A stretch of 64,000 bases of DNA, taken from Vicia villosa (taxonomy: Eukaryota > Streptophyta > Magnoliopsida > Fabales > Fabaceae). Positions 21,103 through 31,159 of the stretch are shown in pieces. The DNA lies in assembly GCF_029867415.1 (NCBI RefSeq), contig NC_081183.1, forward strand, positions 145,882,798 to 145,946,797, in the 5' to 3' direction. The notes under the pieces were generated by a model. It was not told the DNA's origin and made no database searches. It saw only the letters and a list, made by a program, of their open reading frames with translations. The translations under genes and the position numbers were made by a program. Position 1 is the stretch's first letter. Each line of letters begins with the position of its first letter.

Positions 21103-24100
21103 TCATGTGATCAATTCGTCATCAATAATTATGGAGGGAATGTGAGCGATCTTAAGCCACTCTCTCCCCCGCTTTTTCCGCAAACTTGCCTCCAGTAATG
21201 GACAGCGAGTCACACTAAATACTGAAAGAGAGGAAGGAAATCCTTTCTTTGGCAACGACTTGAGTTTGAGAGCGTTCACAATCTCAAGGTTTTGGAGAGA
21301 AGTCAGATTTTGAAGCCACTTCCCATCAATTCTTGTAGTGTTTAGACCACATATGCATAGTTTCACAAGAGAAGTGGGTAGCAATGGCCCCATCAGCGCG
21401 TTCACCGTATCATTGCTGTTAATTCGCAACACTGAGAGACAAGTGAGATGTTCCCAAGTTGGGTCAGTATTCCACATAATCTCTCCAACAAAGCCAACAG
21501 TCAGCTCCTTCAAACTAATAGGCAAATTATTTATGACAAAAGATCGAAGATTTGGTAGATTATCAATTTCTATTTCTTGAAGGGCAGTTAGATTGTGCAT
21601 TGCTTCTGGTAGTGAAGAAAGCTTCTCACACTTCCACACTGCAAAATAAATGAGGTTTGGAGTGGCCAATCCACCGGGGGGAAATGACTCTAATTCATTA
21701 CAATCCCATATTTTGATGCTTCTAAGAAATGAGAGACTCTTATGAGATGCATCTTCTGCAATTAATATTGATTTCAAATTTTTACAACCCTCAATAAACA
21801 GACTTTTGAGGACAGGGAGAACACCCAAGGTAAATGATATCATTGAATTACAGCTATAAGATATTTTCAATTCCTCAAGTGATGTGTAATTGTCCAAGTA
21901 TTCACATAGAGGGAACTCTAGATTTTCACAGTTACTGATTATGAGAAATTTCAAGGTTTTTGGTAGGTTGTCGGTTGAGAATGACATCGGAAAAGAAAAT
22001 CCATCTATGGTCAACTTTCGAAGAGAATTAAGAGGGAACGCCAGTTGCCCGAATACATGATCTGACGATGGCATTAATTGCACCAATAGAGGACATTCTC
22101 TTAACTCAAGTTCAGTTAAGGAAGGAAATGTGTCAGCTATGTTTCCTACTCTAAGTTTCGGGCATTTAATTAGTGACAAAGTTATTAGAGAAGGAAACTC
22201 TGTAGCCATACCTCCAATCGAGTTCCATTCCTCCCACTCTTGCATATCCTCAAAGTGTAGAATCTCCAAGGAGGGAAATGGTTGAAATGAAGAACCATCA
22301 GTTCCATAGAACTCAATTCCAATTGTCTCTACTGAATGCATCCCTTTAATAACGAGTTCTTTCAGATTACTCAATTGTCCAAGGGGTGGAAGCCATAAAC
22401 AATCATCACAATTTGAGATCCTTAAATAAACCATGTTTCTAAATAAAGAATCACCCAACCAATTTGGAAAGCTGATTCCACCATAGCCTTTGATGGTGAG
22501 ACTTTTCAATTTTGTAGAGGGTTGCAAATATTCAAGTACAACAATTTGAACTTGTGAATCTGAAAAAGCACTACCACAGTCCCATTCTAAAGCTAACTCG
22601 TCTATTTGTTCTTTCGTCATCATATTGGCTAGAGAAGCTTCAAAGGGGTCATTAACATTTTGTAGTTGTGAGATGGAAAGTTTTCCCTGTAGGTGGGGAA
22701 ATTTTCCTAGCTCTGCAACCTTCAATCCACCATTATGTTTGCTAACAACAAAGTCAGATAAAGTTTGGAGATTTTCTAGTTTGGCAATTTGTCCGGGCAT
22801 CTCCCTCAATGCAGTGCCACTGACGTCAAGGTGGCGTAGATTAACCAATTTTCCCATGTCCTCTGGCAATTCAGTGAGCCTTTTACAGCCTGACACCAAT
22901 AAGAATTGCAGATTGTAAAGCTGGCATGTTGCTGATGGCAACCTTTCAATCATAGTGTAAGAAAGATTTAAGTACCGCAGGTATAACAAATTTCCAATAG
23001 AGTTGGGAACCTCGTTGATACTCCTGTAGTTTGACAAAGACAATATGCGTAATTCTTTCATCGTTGGCAGCAAGTCATGTACTACCTTGTTCGATAGCAA
23101 ACAAAGAGGCAATCGTTCTTGTAGTGGCAATGCTAGAAAGGTTCGCAAATCTTTTAATCCATACAATTTATCAAATTTATAAAATGAGTCATATAACTCT
23201 CTATTGTATGACAAATAATGCACCCTTTCATGTAAGATTTGATCGTCAAACCTGATGCAATATGGAAATGAAACCATTGTAGCTAAATCATGAATGAGGT
23301 TATTCATTTCAAAGCTTACTTCCTCATCATCAATAGATCGTTGATGTATCAATGACCTTGAAACTAGCTCATCAAAGTATTCTTCTCCAACTTTTTTCCA
23401 GCTTTCTTGACCTGTGGAAAATTTGACTATGCCTTCTGCAACCCACAATTGAACTACCTTCCTTTTTTCTAAGATGGACTTCTTTGGAAAAATTGAACAA
23501 TATGCAAAGCACAGTTTTAAAGGATCCGAAAGATAATGGTAGCTCGAATGTAAAGCAGCTTTTAACTTATAATCTCCCAACTCCCAAATGTTACTTCCTA
23601 GCACAAAATCCCACTCATCATTTGGAGCAAATTTGGCGTGAAAAAGAGCTCTGCCAAGTACTACTGCAGCTAGTGGTACTCCATCACATTTTTTTGCTAT
23701 TTTCCTGTCAAATTCATCCATTTGTTGTTGATAGTCTGCTCCAAATGCAAGTGTGGTAACTATAGACCAGCAATCTTTACTTTCCAGAGGTCTCAAATAA
23801 TGAACAAAAACAAATGTCTGCATGGATAGTGCAACTCTTTCATCTCTTGTTGTGATGACGATCCTACTTCCTGTTTTCCCCACATTAAAGATGTCCATCA
23901 GATATATCCAATGGACAGATTTTGCATCCAACACGTCATCCAATACCAATAAAAACTTTTTAGTGCTTAAAATTTGTTGCAGCTTCACTAATAGAATATT
24001 CTGGTAAATGGTCTTTGCTTCACTGTTGTCATTTGCTTTTGTATCTAAAGATTCAAGAGGTTGACAATCCGCGTTATCGCTATTGATTGATTGTGAAGAG

Positions 24101-24852
24101 ATGGATTCAAGAATGGTAACAAGAACTCTGAAGACATCAAAATCTTTCGAGATATATGCCCACACTCTTAACTCAAATTTTTCCTTTACTAGAGGGTCAT
24201 TGTAAAGGAGTTTAGCAAGGGTTGTTTTACCAATCCCTCCCATACCAACAATGGAAATGATTCTTATTTTACCATCACCATCACTACTAGACAACAAAAG
24301 ATTTTTTAGTTTGATTTTATCACAGTCTCTTCCATAAATAGAAGATTCATCAACTAAAATAGAGCTTGTGGGAATTTCTTGAGAAAAACTGCTAGAATGG
24401 AAAACAGCTAACCCGCCTTGTTGTAATGCTGAATTCGACCATTCTAATCTTTCAATAAATTTTTGCATTTTAAAATTAATCACACTACTACTCCGTTTGA
24501 AAGGAGAAAAAATAGTTTTCAATACTAGGGAGGAAGCAGTTGGGGTTTCATACTCTGCTTCCGCTTTGCGCCGCAATGCCTCGGTGTTGATTTCGTCAAA
24601 CAAATTGGCAAGTTCAAAAACATCATATCTCAGCGTATTCAACCAGTTCTTGATATCCGGATTGGTGAAGTGTTGTTCTTCGACATCATTGAGTAAATCT
24701 TGAACCCATGTCAGGGTTGTCTTCAGCTTTTTCAAGTATGAAACATCAAGCTTTGTGCTCCGGAAGTTGTCCACAAACTCAGTAGAAGCAAGCTTTTCTA
24801 ACAACAACTTCACAGAATTTGAAACGAGTGTTCCTCTCACAATAGTCGCCAT
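21103..24852 (-). CDS. CC-NB-LRR disease-resistance protein (RPP13-like protein 1 type), 1249 aa
   Basis: A single uninterrupted exon encodes an intracellular immune receptor. CNLs sense pathogen effectors and trigger defence through nucleotide-dependent oligomerisation. Coiled-coil domain about 1-125 with WLNTLRYDVFELANLFDEI at the EDVID position. NB-ARC about 175-525: P-loop GMGGIGKTT 203-211, kinase-2 LLVLDDVLD 301-309, RNBS-B GSRIVITTRDE 328-338, GLPL as GVPLA 391-395, RNBS-D LKLCFAYCSIFPK 445-457. The MHD position reads MNN (516-518, E-M-N-N-L-I-H-D-L). About 20 LRRs follow to the C-terminus. Oddities are L308 in place of the nearly invariant CNL tryptophan after DDV, a degenerate EDVID motif, and MNN in place of MHD. 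The start MATIVRGTLVSNSVKLLLEK matches the family opening. Length is typical. Flanked by a truncated paralogue, so part of a local NLR cluster. Confidence 0.93.
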   Translation of the reverse strand: MATIVRGTLVSNSVKLLLEKLASTEFVDNFRSTKLDVSYLKKLKTTLTWVQDLLNDVEEQHFTNPDIKNWLNTLRYDVFELANLFDEINTEALRRKAEAEYETPTASSLVLKTIFSPFKRSSSVINFKMQKFIERLEWSNSALQQGGLAVFHSSSFSQEIPTSSILVDESSIYGRDCDKIKLKNLLLSSSDGDGKIRIISIVGMGGIGKTTLAKLLYNDPLVKEKFELRVWAYISKDFDVFRVLVTILESISSQSINSDNADCQPLESLDTKANDNSEAKTIYQNILLVKLQQILSTKKFLLVLDDVLDAKSVHWIYLMDIFNVGKTGSRIVITTRDERVALSMQTFVFVHYLRPLESKDCWSIVTTLAFGADYQQQMDEFDRKIAKKCDGVPLAAVVLGRALFHAKFAPNDEWDFVLGSNIWELGDYKLKAALHSSYHYLSDPLKLCFAYCSIFPKKSILEKRKVVQLWVAEGIVKFSTGQESWKKVGEEYFDELVSRSLIHQRSIDDEEVSFEMNNLIHDLATMVSFPYCIRFDDQILHERVHYLSYNRELYDSFYKFDKLYGLKDLRTFLALPLQERLPLCLLSNKVVHDLLPTMKELRILSLSNYRSINEVPNSIGNLLYLRYLNLSYTMIERLPSATCQLYNLQFLLVSGCKRLTELPEDMGKLVNLRHLDVSGTALREMPGQIAKLENLQTLSDFVVSKHNGGLKVAELGKFPHLQGKLSISQLQNVNDPFEASLANMMTKEQIDELALEWDCGSAFSDSQVQIVVLEYLQPSTKLKSLTIKGYGGISFPNWLGDSLFRNMVYLRISNCDDCLWLPPLGQLSNLKELVIKGMHSVETIGIEFYGTDGSSFQPFPSLEILHFEDMQEWEEWNSIGGMATEFPSLITLSLIKCPKLRVGNIADTFPSLTELELRECPLLVQLMPSSDHVFGQLAFPLNSLRKLTIDGFSFPMSFSTDNLPKTLKFLIISNCENLEFPLCEYLDNYTSLEELKISYSCNSMISFTLGVLPVLKSLFIEGCKNLKSILIAEDASHKSLSFLRSIKIWDCNELESFPPGGLATPNLIYFAVWKCEKLSSLPEAMHNLTALQEIEIDNLPNLRSFVINNLPISLKELTVGFVGEIMWNTDPTWEHLTCLSVLRINSNDTVNALMGPLLPTSLVKLCICGLNTTRIDGKWLQNLTSLQNLEIVNALKLKSLPKKGFPSSLSVFSVTRCPLLEASLRKKRGREWLKIAHIPSIIIDDELIT

Positions 24853-25100
24853 TAGAAGAAGAAGAAGAGCTTGAGAAAGAAATTACAACAAAACTACGCT
24901 CCTCTTTGATTTTTGCAAGTCCTGATTTCGCTGGTCAATGAATGAATACTTCGAGAAAGACTTGCTCCCACAATAGTCGCCATTAATTTATTTTTTAATT
25001 AATTTATTAATTTGTATGAGTGTGCCTAAATATAGAATATATGGTTTGTGTCAAGTTAGAATTTCTCTCGTAAATCTTATCTCATCACTAAGTTGAGTAT
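24853..25100 (-). promoter_or_regulatory. Putative NLR upstream region with duplicated start-codon segment
   Basis: The 17-bp string covering the NLR start (plus strand CACAATAGTCGCCATTA, 24838-24854) recurs at 24969-24985. On the minus strand the upstream copy opens a short frame beginning MATIVGASLSRSIHS that closes before the main start, so it would act as an upstream ORF if transcribed. The AT-rich 24985-25050 stretch may hold the core promoter, but no unique TATA box is identifiable. Confidence 0.4.
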
Positions 25101-25139
25101 TTAGATCCTTAATCAATCGTCCCATTAAAAGTGAGATTA

Positions 25140-28100
25140 CATGATTGAAATACGAGGGGACCATTTCATAGGAGTGATTGGGTGTTTGGGTCTTGACAAA
25201 GTTCAAGTGTATATTGTGAATGTCTACGCGCCTTGCGATGAGGCTACTAAGTGAGATTTGTGGAAAAAGTTGAGTGATTTAATTAACTCTAAACCAGATG
25301 CAAGATGGTGTGTGATTGACGACTTCCACTCAATTAGAATGGAGTCAAAAAGGAAAGGTGTGGGATTGTTCTCCAGAAGAGAAGAGATGCTCGATTTTGA
25401 CGATTTTATTTCGGATGTTGCATTACTAGACTTTCCTCTTAGAGATAGGCGTTTTACTTGGTCGAAGCTAGATGATTCTGCTATGAGTCGGATTGACCGA
25501 TTTCTTTTATCGGGCAATTGGGTTACTCAATGGCCTAATTGTTCGCAATGGAGACTGGACAAAGGTCTCTTCGGTCACAACCCTATTATTATTTGCGAGA
25601 GAACATTAAACTGGGGTCCGAAACCTTTCAGTTTGTTCAATTGCTGGAGAAATTTAGAAGGGTACCATAAGTTCGTAGAAGAGAAGTGGAAATCCTTTGA
25701 AATCCAAGGCTGGGGTGGTTACATGTTGAAAGAAAAGTTCAAATTGATCAAAAGACACCTTAAAGACTGGAGCAAGTCTCACGTGGATAATTTAGATAAC
25801 AAAATCGAAGAGGCCAAAAAGAAAATCAATGAGATGGACAGGTGAATTGTCAATTCTATCTCTGAAAGATAAGCGTCAATTTAATTGTTTGATCTTTCAA
25901 GAATGAAGGCTAGTATTTTGTGGCAAAAGTCTAGGACAAAATGGCTAAAAGAATATGTGAATACAAGATTCTTTCATAGGTGTGTGGTAAATAGAAGGAA
26001 AATCAATGAGATTACATGTTTAGAGACTCAAGATGCAAAGCTAGAAGGAGTTCAGGAGGTAAAACAGGAAGTTTTCGAGCACTTTTCCAAGATGTTCCAA
26101 AGCAACAATGAAAACAGACCAATCCTAAGGGATGTTGAGTACAAAAGGATTAGGGTGAATGATAATGCTTTCCTAACAAATGTCTTTTCTGAGGAAGAAA
26201 TTCGAAGGACAGTATGGGATTGTGATAGTTCTAAGAGTCCCGGTCCGGACGACATTAACTTCAGGTTCATCAAAGAATTTTGGGAGGTGTTGAAAGGTGA
26301 CTTTTTTAGGTTTATTGGAGAATTTCATTCAAACACTAGGTTGGTTCGAGGAGTGAATAATTCCTTTATAACCCTAATTATGAAGTGCAAGAACCCGACA
26401 AAATTGACCAACTTCCGCCCAATTTCGTTAATATGATGTATGTATAAGGTTCTAGCTAAGATGTTTGCATACCGCTTCAATCTCAATTTTAGTAAACAGA
26501 AGTCCCACCAAAGAATTTTTGGTCGAAAAAGGTTTGAGGCAAGGAGATCCATTGTCTCCATTACTATTCCTTTTAGTTGCCGAAGGTTTCAATCTTATGA
26601 TGGTAAAAAGCGTTCAACTGAATTGTTTCGAAGGATATCGTATTGGGAATGATGAGGTGAGCGTGTCACACATCCAATATAATGACGATACAATTGTATT
26701 GGGGAGCATAAGCTAGAAGAACATATGGCAATAAAGGAAATATTACAATTATTCGAACTAGTGTCTGGTCTTAAAGTTAATTCCGATAAAAGCTCATTAA
26801 TAGGTGTGAACATTAACCAGTCTTGGTTAGATGAGACAACAGGGTTGCTGAAATGCAGAGTTACTACTTTACCTTTCAAATGTCTAGGGCTTTCTATTGG
26901 TTGCAATCATTAGAGGGTGGGTGAAAGGAAACCAGTGGTAGACACAATTAGGAACAGGCTGACCTCGTAGAACAGTAACCATCTCTCAATTGGTGGACGT
27001 ATAATTCTCTTAAAATCTGTCTTGTATGCTCTCCCAGTTTATTATATTTCCTTCTTCAAGGCGCCGACAGGTATTATATCTAAACTTGAATCTCTCTTTA
27101 AAAGATTTTTATGGGATGGTGGGGCAGAGAGCAAAAAAATCAATTGGGTCCAGTGGGACAAGGTATGCAGAGATAAGAAAGAAGGGGTTGGGTTAAAAAA
27201 ATATAAAGGCCTTCAATTTAGCTTGAATAGGAAAGTGGAGATGGAGGATCCTTAGCAAAAAAGACAAGTTATAGGTTAAAATACTAGAGTCTAAGTATAT
27301 GAGAAATGGTACAGGTTCGTATAGTATCGACAAGCTTACTTCACTTTGGTGGAGAGACATCCAATCGATTGATAATGAGGTTGAGGGATTTAAGTCGCTT
27401 TGGTTTGATGAAAGGTTGTCCAAAGAAGTCGGAAACAAAATGGATTATTTGTTTTGGCATGACCGTTGGTTAAGAGGAAATAGACTGAAAGACGTTTGCC
27501 CAAATCTTTTCTCATTAGTTGTAGATAAGAGTGCATCGGTGACCGACTCGATTAGGAGTGATATAGGTGATTCAGAGTGGATCGTGAGCTGGACTAGTCC
27601 TTTGGAGTTTAGTAACATACAACTAGAAAGTTTCATTAGAGATATGGTGGGGAAAATCAAATTGAAAGAAAATGTCAAGAATAGGTGGAGGTGGTCCAAT
27701 AACAAATACTCGGTCAAAGAAGCTTACTCATCAATCTTAAATAGTTCGGATTTAGGTAATAATGAGGATAAGGATTGTGCAATTGCTTGGTGCAATCTAG
27801 CCCCTCTTAATGTGTCTACATTTGTGTGGAGACTTTTGCAAAATAAAATTCCGACTAGGGATAATCTAATCAAAAGAGACATCTTAGTTTCATCTCAAAA
27901 TTCATGTTCTTTCGGCTGCAGAAAGGAAGAGAATGTCGCTCACATTTTCTTCGAGTGACTGATAGCCTCGTTGACATGGAGAGAGGTCCTAAAATGGCTA
28001 AATCTATCTGATGTCCTTCACAATGATGTTTTGTAAAATTTATATCACTTTTGCGGGCTATTTAGTAGTGGAAAAATCATTTCAGAGATGGTTACCGTAA

Positions 28101-28887
28101 TTTGGTTCGCGTGTGTTTGGTCACTGTGGAGGAATCGAAATGAGAAGATCTTTAGGATTATTGGTGGAGAAAAATCAGCACTCTTCGAAGATATTTGATT
28201 GCTATCTTGGAAGTGGGTCAAGAGTATGACGTTCAGTTTCAGTTACGAGCTCAACCACTAGATGGCATATCAAAAAGAGTGTATCATGGGAAGCTCTAAT
28301 TGACTATTTGGGATCTTGTCGAAAGTAATATTGTTCCGTAGCAGCAACTCCATTTTTAATGTTAGTGACCTGTCTTGTTTCGAGCATTCGACAGCTACGG
28401 CGTGTTTGTTGATTTGTTGTCTGCTGTTGTTGGTCGTTTAGGATGGTGATGGTATGAGGTGCTTTGATTTAGTAGAAGTTGTGTTCTGCTGGAAGTTAAG
28501 GCGGTTGACGTGGTCTTGCTGCTTTTCATTTTTTCAGACTGGAAACAGGCTACTGCAGGCTTGGATGTGTGGATTTGTTCTTGTTGTGGTGATGCGTATC
28601 CGCTGGCTAATCAGGCAGGATCTGATTTCAGTGTCGATTCATTTCATTTTGGGTTTTATGTTCTTATATTTGTGCAGATTGTGGACAATTGTTGTTGCAG
28701 ATTGGTGATAGTCTGTACTGTGACATTTTCCCCTAGTCAGGAGTTATATGCATTATTTGTTTTCTTTGCATTTGCTTATTCTGTAATTGATCTTTCTATA
28801 GTTACTATGGGGCTAGCAGTTTGGTTGTGAAGTGGTGTAATGTTTGCACATCTTGTGCTTTATTATGTTAATGCATTTGGATTTTAA

Positions 28888-28956
<69 letters not shown>
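25140..28956 (+). mobile_element. L1-type LINE relic, ORF2 (endonuclease, RT, zf-RVT) with (AAT)n tail
   Basis: Successive plus-strand frames match plant LINE ORF2. The endonuclease C-terminal half is at 25150-25560 (VYIVNVYAPCDEATK, stop, then LRDRRFTWSKLDDSAMSRID). The linker and pre-RT follow to 26150, then RT: SKSPGPDDINFRFIKEFW at 26233-26287, FRPISLI then a stop at 26433. The next RT block resumes at SPTKEFLVEKGLRQGDPLSP, so catalytic blocks 3-4 are deleted. The active-site box reads Y-N-D-D (26678-26689) where YADD is usual. A zf-RVT-like block (WCNLAPLNVSTFVWRLLQNK, about 27790-27850) follows. Multiple stops and frameshifts make it inactive. The 3' end is an (AAT)n tail. Its 5' part (ORF1 and endonuclease N-terminus) is missing, as usual for 5'-truncated LINE copies. 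It inserted upstream of the NLR promoter. Confidence 0.85.
28887..28956 (+). repeat. (AAT)n tail of the LINE
   Basis: About 23 AAT units directly follow the LINE 3' UTR (ATTTGGATTTTAA). This is consistent with a simple-repeat tail made during target-primed reverse transcription. Confidence 0.9.
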
Positions 28957-28957
<1 letters not shown>

Positions 28958-29069
28958 TGTGTTGTAAAGTCTCGTGACACATAAGTGTTAGATTTAAGAA
29001 TTGGGAAAAATTCTCAAGAATCATAATGGATAAATCTTACTAAGGGTAAGAACCGAAGAAGTCCATTAA

Positions 29070-29669
29070 GGTTTTGTTTTGAGGAGATGGGAGGGGTTTT
29101 GAGGAGATGGGAGGGGAGAGGAGGGGAAGAAAGAACTTCTAAAAATAATTTGTTTAGAAAATATAGAAAAATATTTGACATTTTAAAAAAATAACTTTAT
29201 ATAAAATGATAAAAGAGTATTTATCATTATTATATTTTTAATTTTTAGAATACTATAACACCATACAAAATATTTGGAAATTTTATGTAAGCCCTCCAAA
29301 ACCTAGTTCAATATAAATTTTGAGTTCGTCAAATTAGAGTTTTTTTTTGTGTTAATGAAAAGAATTGAAGGATTTTGGTTGGAAGGATTTTGGAGAGTTT
29401 GCTTTTATTTATAACACATAAAATTTTTTAATTTGGAGAACTCAAAATTTGTATTTATCGAGAGTTTTGGAGGCTTAAATAATTTTCCAAATATCTTTTA
29501 TACTGTTATAGTATTGTGAAAATTAAAAATATAATAATGATAAACACTATTTTATCATTTTATACAAAATCAATTTTTAAAAAATTATCACATTTTTTTT
29601 CTTTATTTTATTAAAATTCGTTTTCGAAAATCTTCTACTCCCTAACTCTCCAAGCTCACGTACAAAACC
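29070..29669. mobile_element. 600-bp foldback MITE, PIF/Harbinger (Tourist)-like
   Basis: Terminal GGTTTTG...CAAAACC with TAA directly outside both ends (29067-29069 and 29670-29672), the TWA target duplication typical of PIF/Harbinger. Almost the whole element is an inverted repeat. For example, AAAATGATAAAAGAGTATTT (left arm) matches the complement of the right arm with a few changes, and both arms contain ATCATTATTATATTTTTAAT. The loop is near 29340-29380. No coding content. Confidence 0.75.
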
Positions 29670-29672
29670 TAA

Positions 29673-30675
29673 GTGAATCAATATGCTTTTGTGTGTTGAG
29701 TTATTTATCTTGACTTTTTACTTTCAACAATGAAGTTTGAATTCCCTTTACACATTGTTGACGCATTGTTTACAATTTATCACACTAGCACTTCAAAAAT
29801 TTATGAAGTGAACTATGTTTTATTTTTTTCCAATTTTCAATTTGAAAATCAATTACTTAAAGCAAAAGTTAATTTTAAAATAGTCACAGATCAATTATCC
29901 TTTATTGTAACTATTATTTCCAATCTAGGAATAGATGAGCCACAAAATTTTTGTTTAAAAAAAAAAGATGGGCCACAGATTTAGCTATACCATATCTATC
30001 CGTCCTGATAAGCTATTGCAAGATCAACTTTGCCAGTTAACCAACAAATTTCTTATTGTTTCTTTCCAATCATTGATGACAAGCCCATGTGTTTACTACT
30101 AATTCACAAACATTCAAAAACCCAGAATATTTGTCACCTATTACAATTTTGCATTTGCAGCCTTTATACTAAAATAAACTTTTGATATTTGCATATCTAT
30201 TGCTTCCCTTGATGCCTTCTCATAAGTTTTTAAGACACATTTTATGGTTCAAATACCTCTCTTATTAAACAATTGTCATCAAATCAAATAAAATGTGTGT
30301 GAGAGAGGATTGGAGCTTCTCAATCAGGGATGACAATGGACAGAGTTTGGGTAGGATATTATAGTATTCGTTCTCATATCTACGATTTAAAAAAAATTAT
30401 GTACTCGAGTTCATATCCGCTCGGGTATTAACGTTTGTACTCGTACCCTATGAATATCTATATACATACCCATACTTGTTTATTCACATTTTAAATAAAA
30501 AATTATCGACCGATTAAAATTTATCATGTCATTTTAAGTTTTTAACAATATTTAAAGATTTTAAAAAAAACCAAAGATGTTATTATTGAATTAAGAAATA
30601 AACACACACTTATATTAAAATGCATACACATTTAATAGTAATGTATTTAATAAAATTGATAAGTGATTATAGTTG
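29673..30675. other. Gene-free AT-rich interval
   Basis: One open frame at 29730-29984 (84 codons) has no recognisable similarity and AT-rich composition typical of chance. At 30325-30480 there is a 'GATGACAATGGACAGAGTTTGGGTAGG ... CCCATACTTGTTTATTCAC' block of a kind often found dispersed in plant genomes. Confidence 0.5.
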
Positions 30676-31159
30676 TCATTACGTGATTTTTCGGAAGATA
30701 TTCAGGTAAATCGGAAAGAAGAATGATAAAATATGAAGAATAGAGTAAAAAGTCACTACAAGGAAGATACAAATACTTGGTGAAAAATATGAAGAAAAAG
30801 GAGGAAAAAAACTCATTTTGCCACTGAATTTCTCACGCGCACGATGCAACCCATCACAGTGCGATACTGACTTGTTGCAGTGCGATGGTCACTTTTCAGT
30901 TGACACGATTTTTGCTATTTATTTACAATTTTGGCCACTTTTTCAGGGGTTCCGAATTCTGAAAAGAAAGTGACGGCTATGGTCATTCATTAAGCAATTT
31001 AGAAGCAATTTGGAGTCATTGGAGAGAAATTCTTTGATAGATTTTGATGATGGATACTTCTTCACTCATCGTATTTGTTAATTTATCAATGAGTAGCTAA
31101 GTTTCTCTAGATTAGGACTTTTTAAGATGAATCTTGTTTTTACTCTGTTGGATCACATG
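30676..31159 (+). mobile_element. Possible decayed Athila-like LTR or leader fragment
   Basis: Contains an ACGCGCACGATGCAACCCAT / CAGTGCGAT CpG-containing block and a downstream ATGAGTAGCTAAGTTTCTCTAGATTAGG string. Both resemble the LTR and untranslated leader of legume gypsy (Athila-type) elements. There are no matching second LTR, primer site or coding sequence. The Sirevirus LTR interrupts it at 31160. Confidence 0.35.

Noticed and set aside
28454..28830. Hydrophobic Cys/Trp/Phe-rich frames after the LINE
   Set aside because: They lie in the LINE 3' UTR before the AAT tail; hydrophobicity reflects T-rich sequence.
29730..29984. 84-codon plus-strand frame
   Set aside because: Lacks recognisable motifs, AT-rich, ends in a poly-A-derived Lys run; most likely chance.
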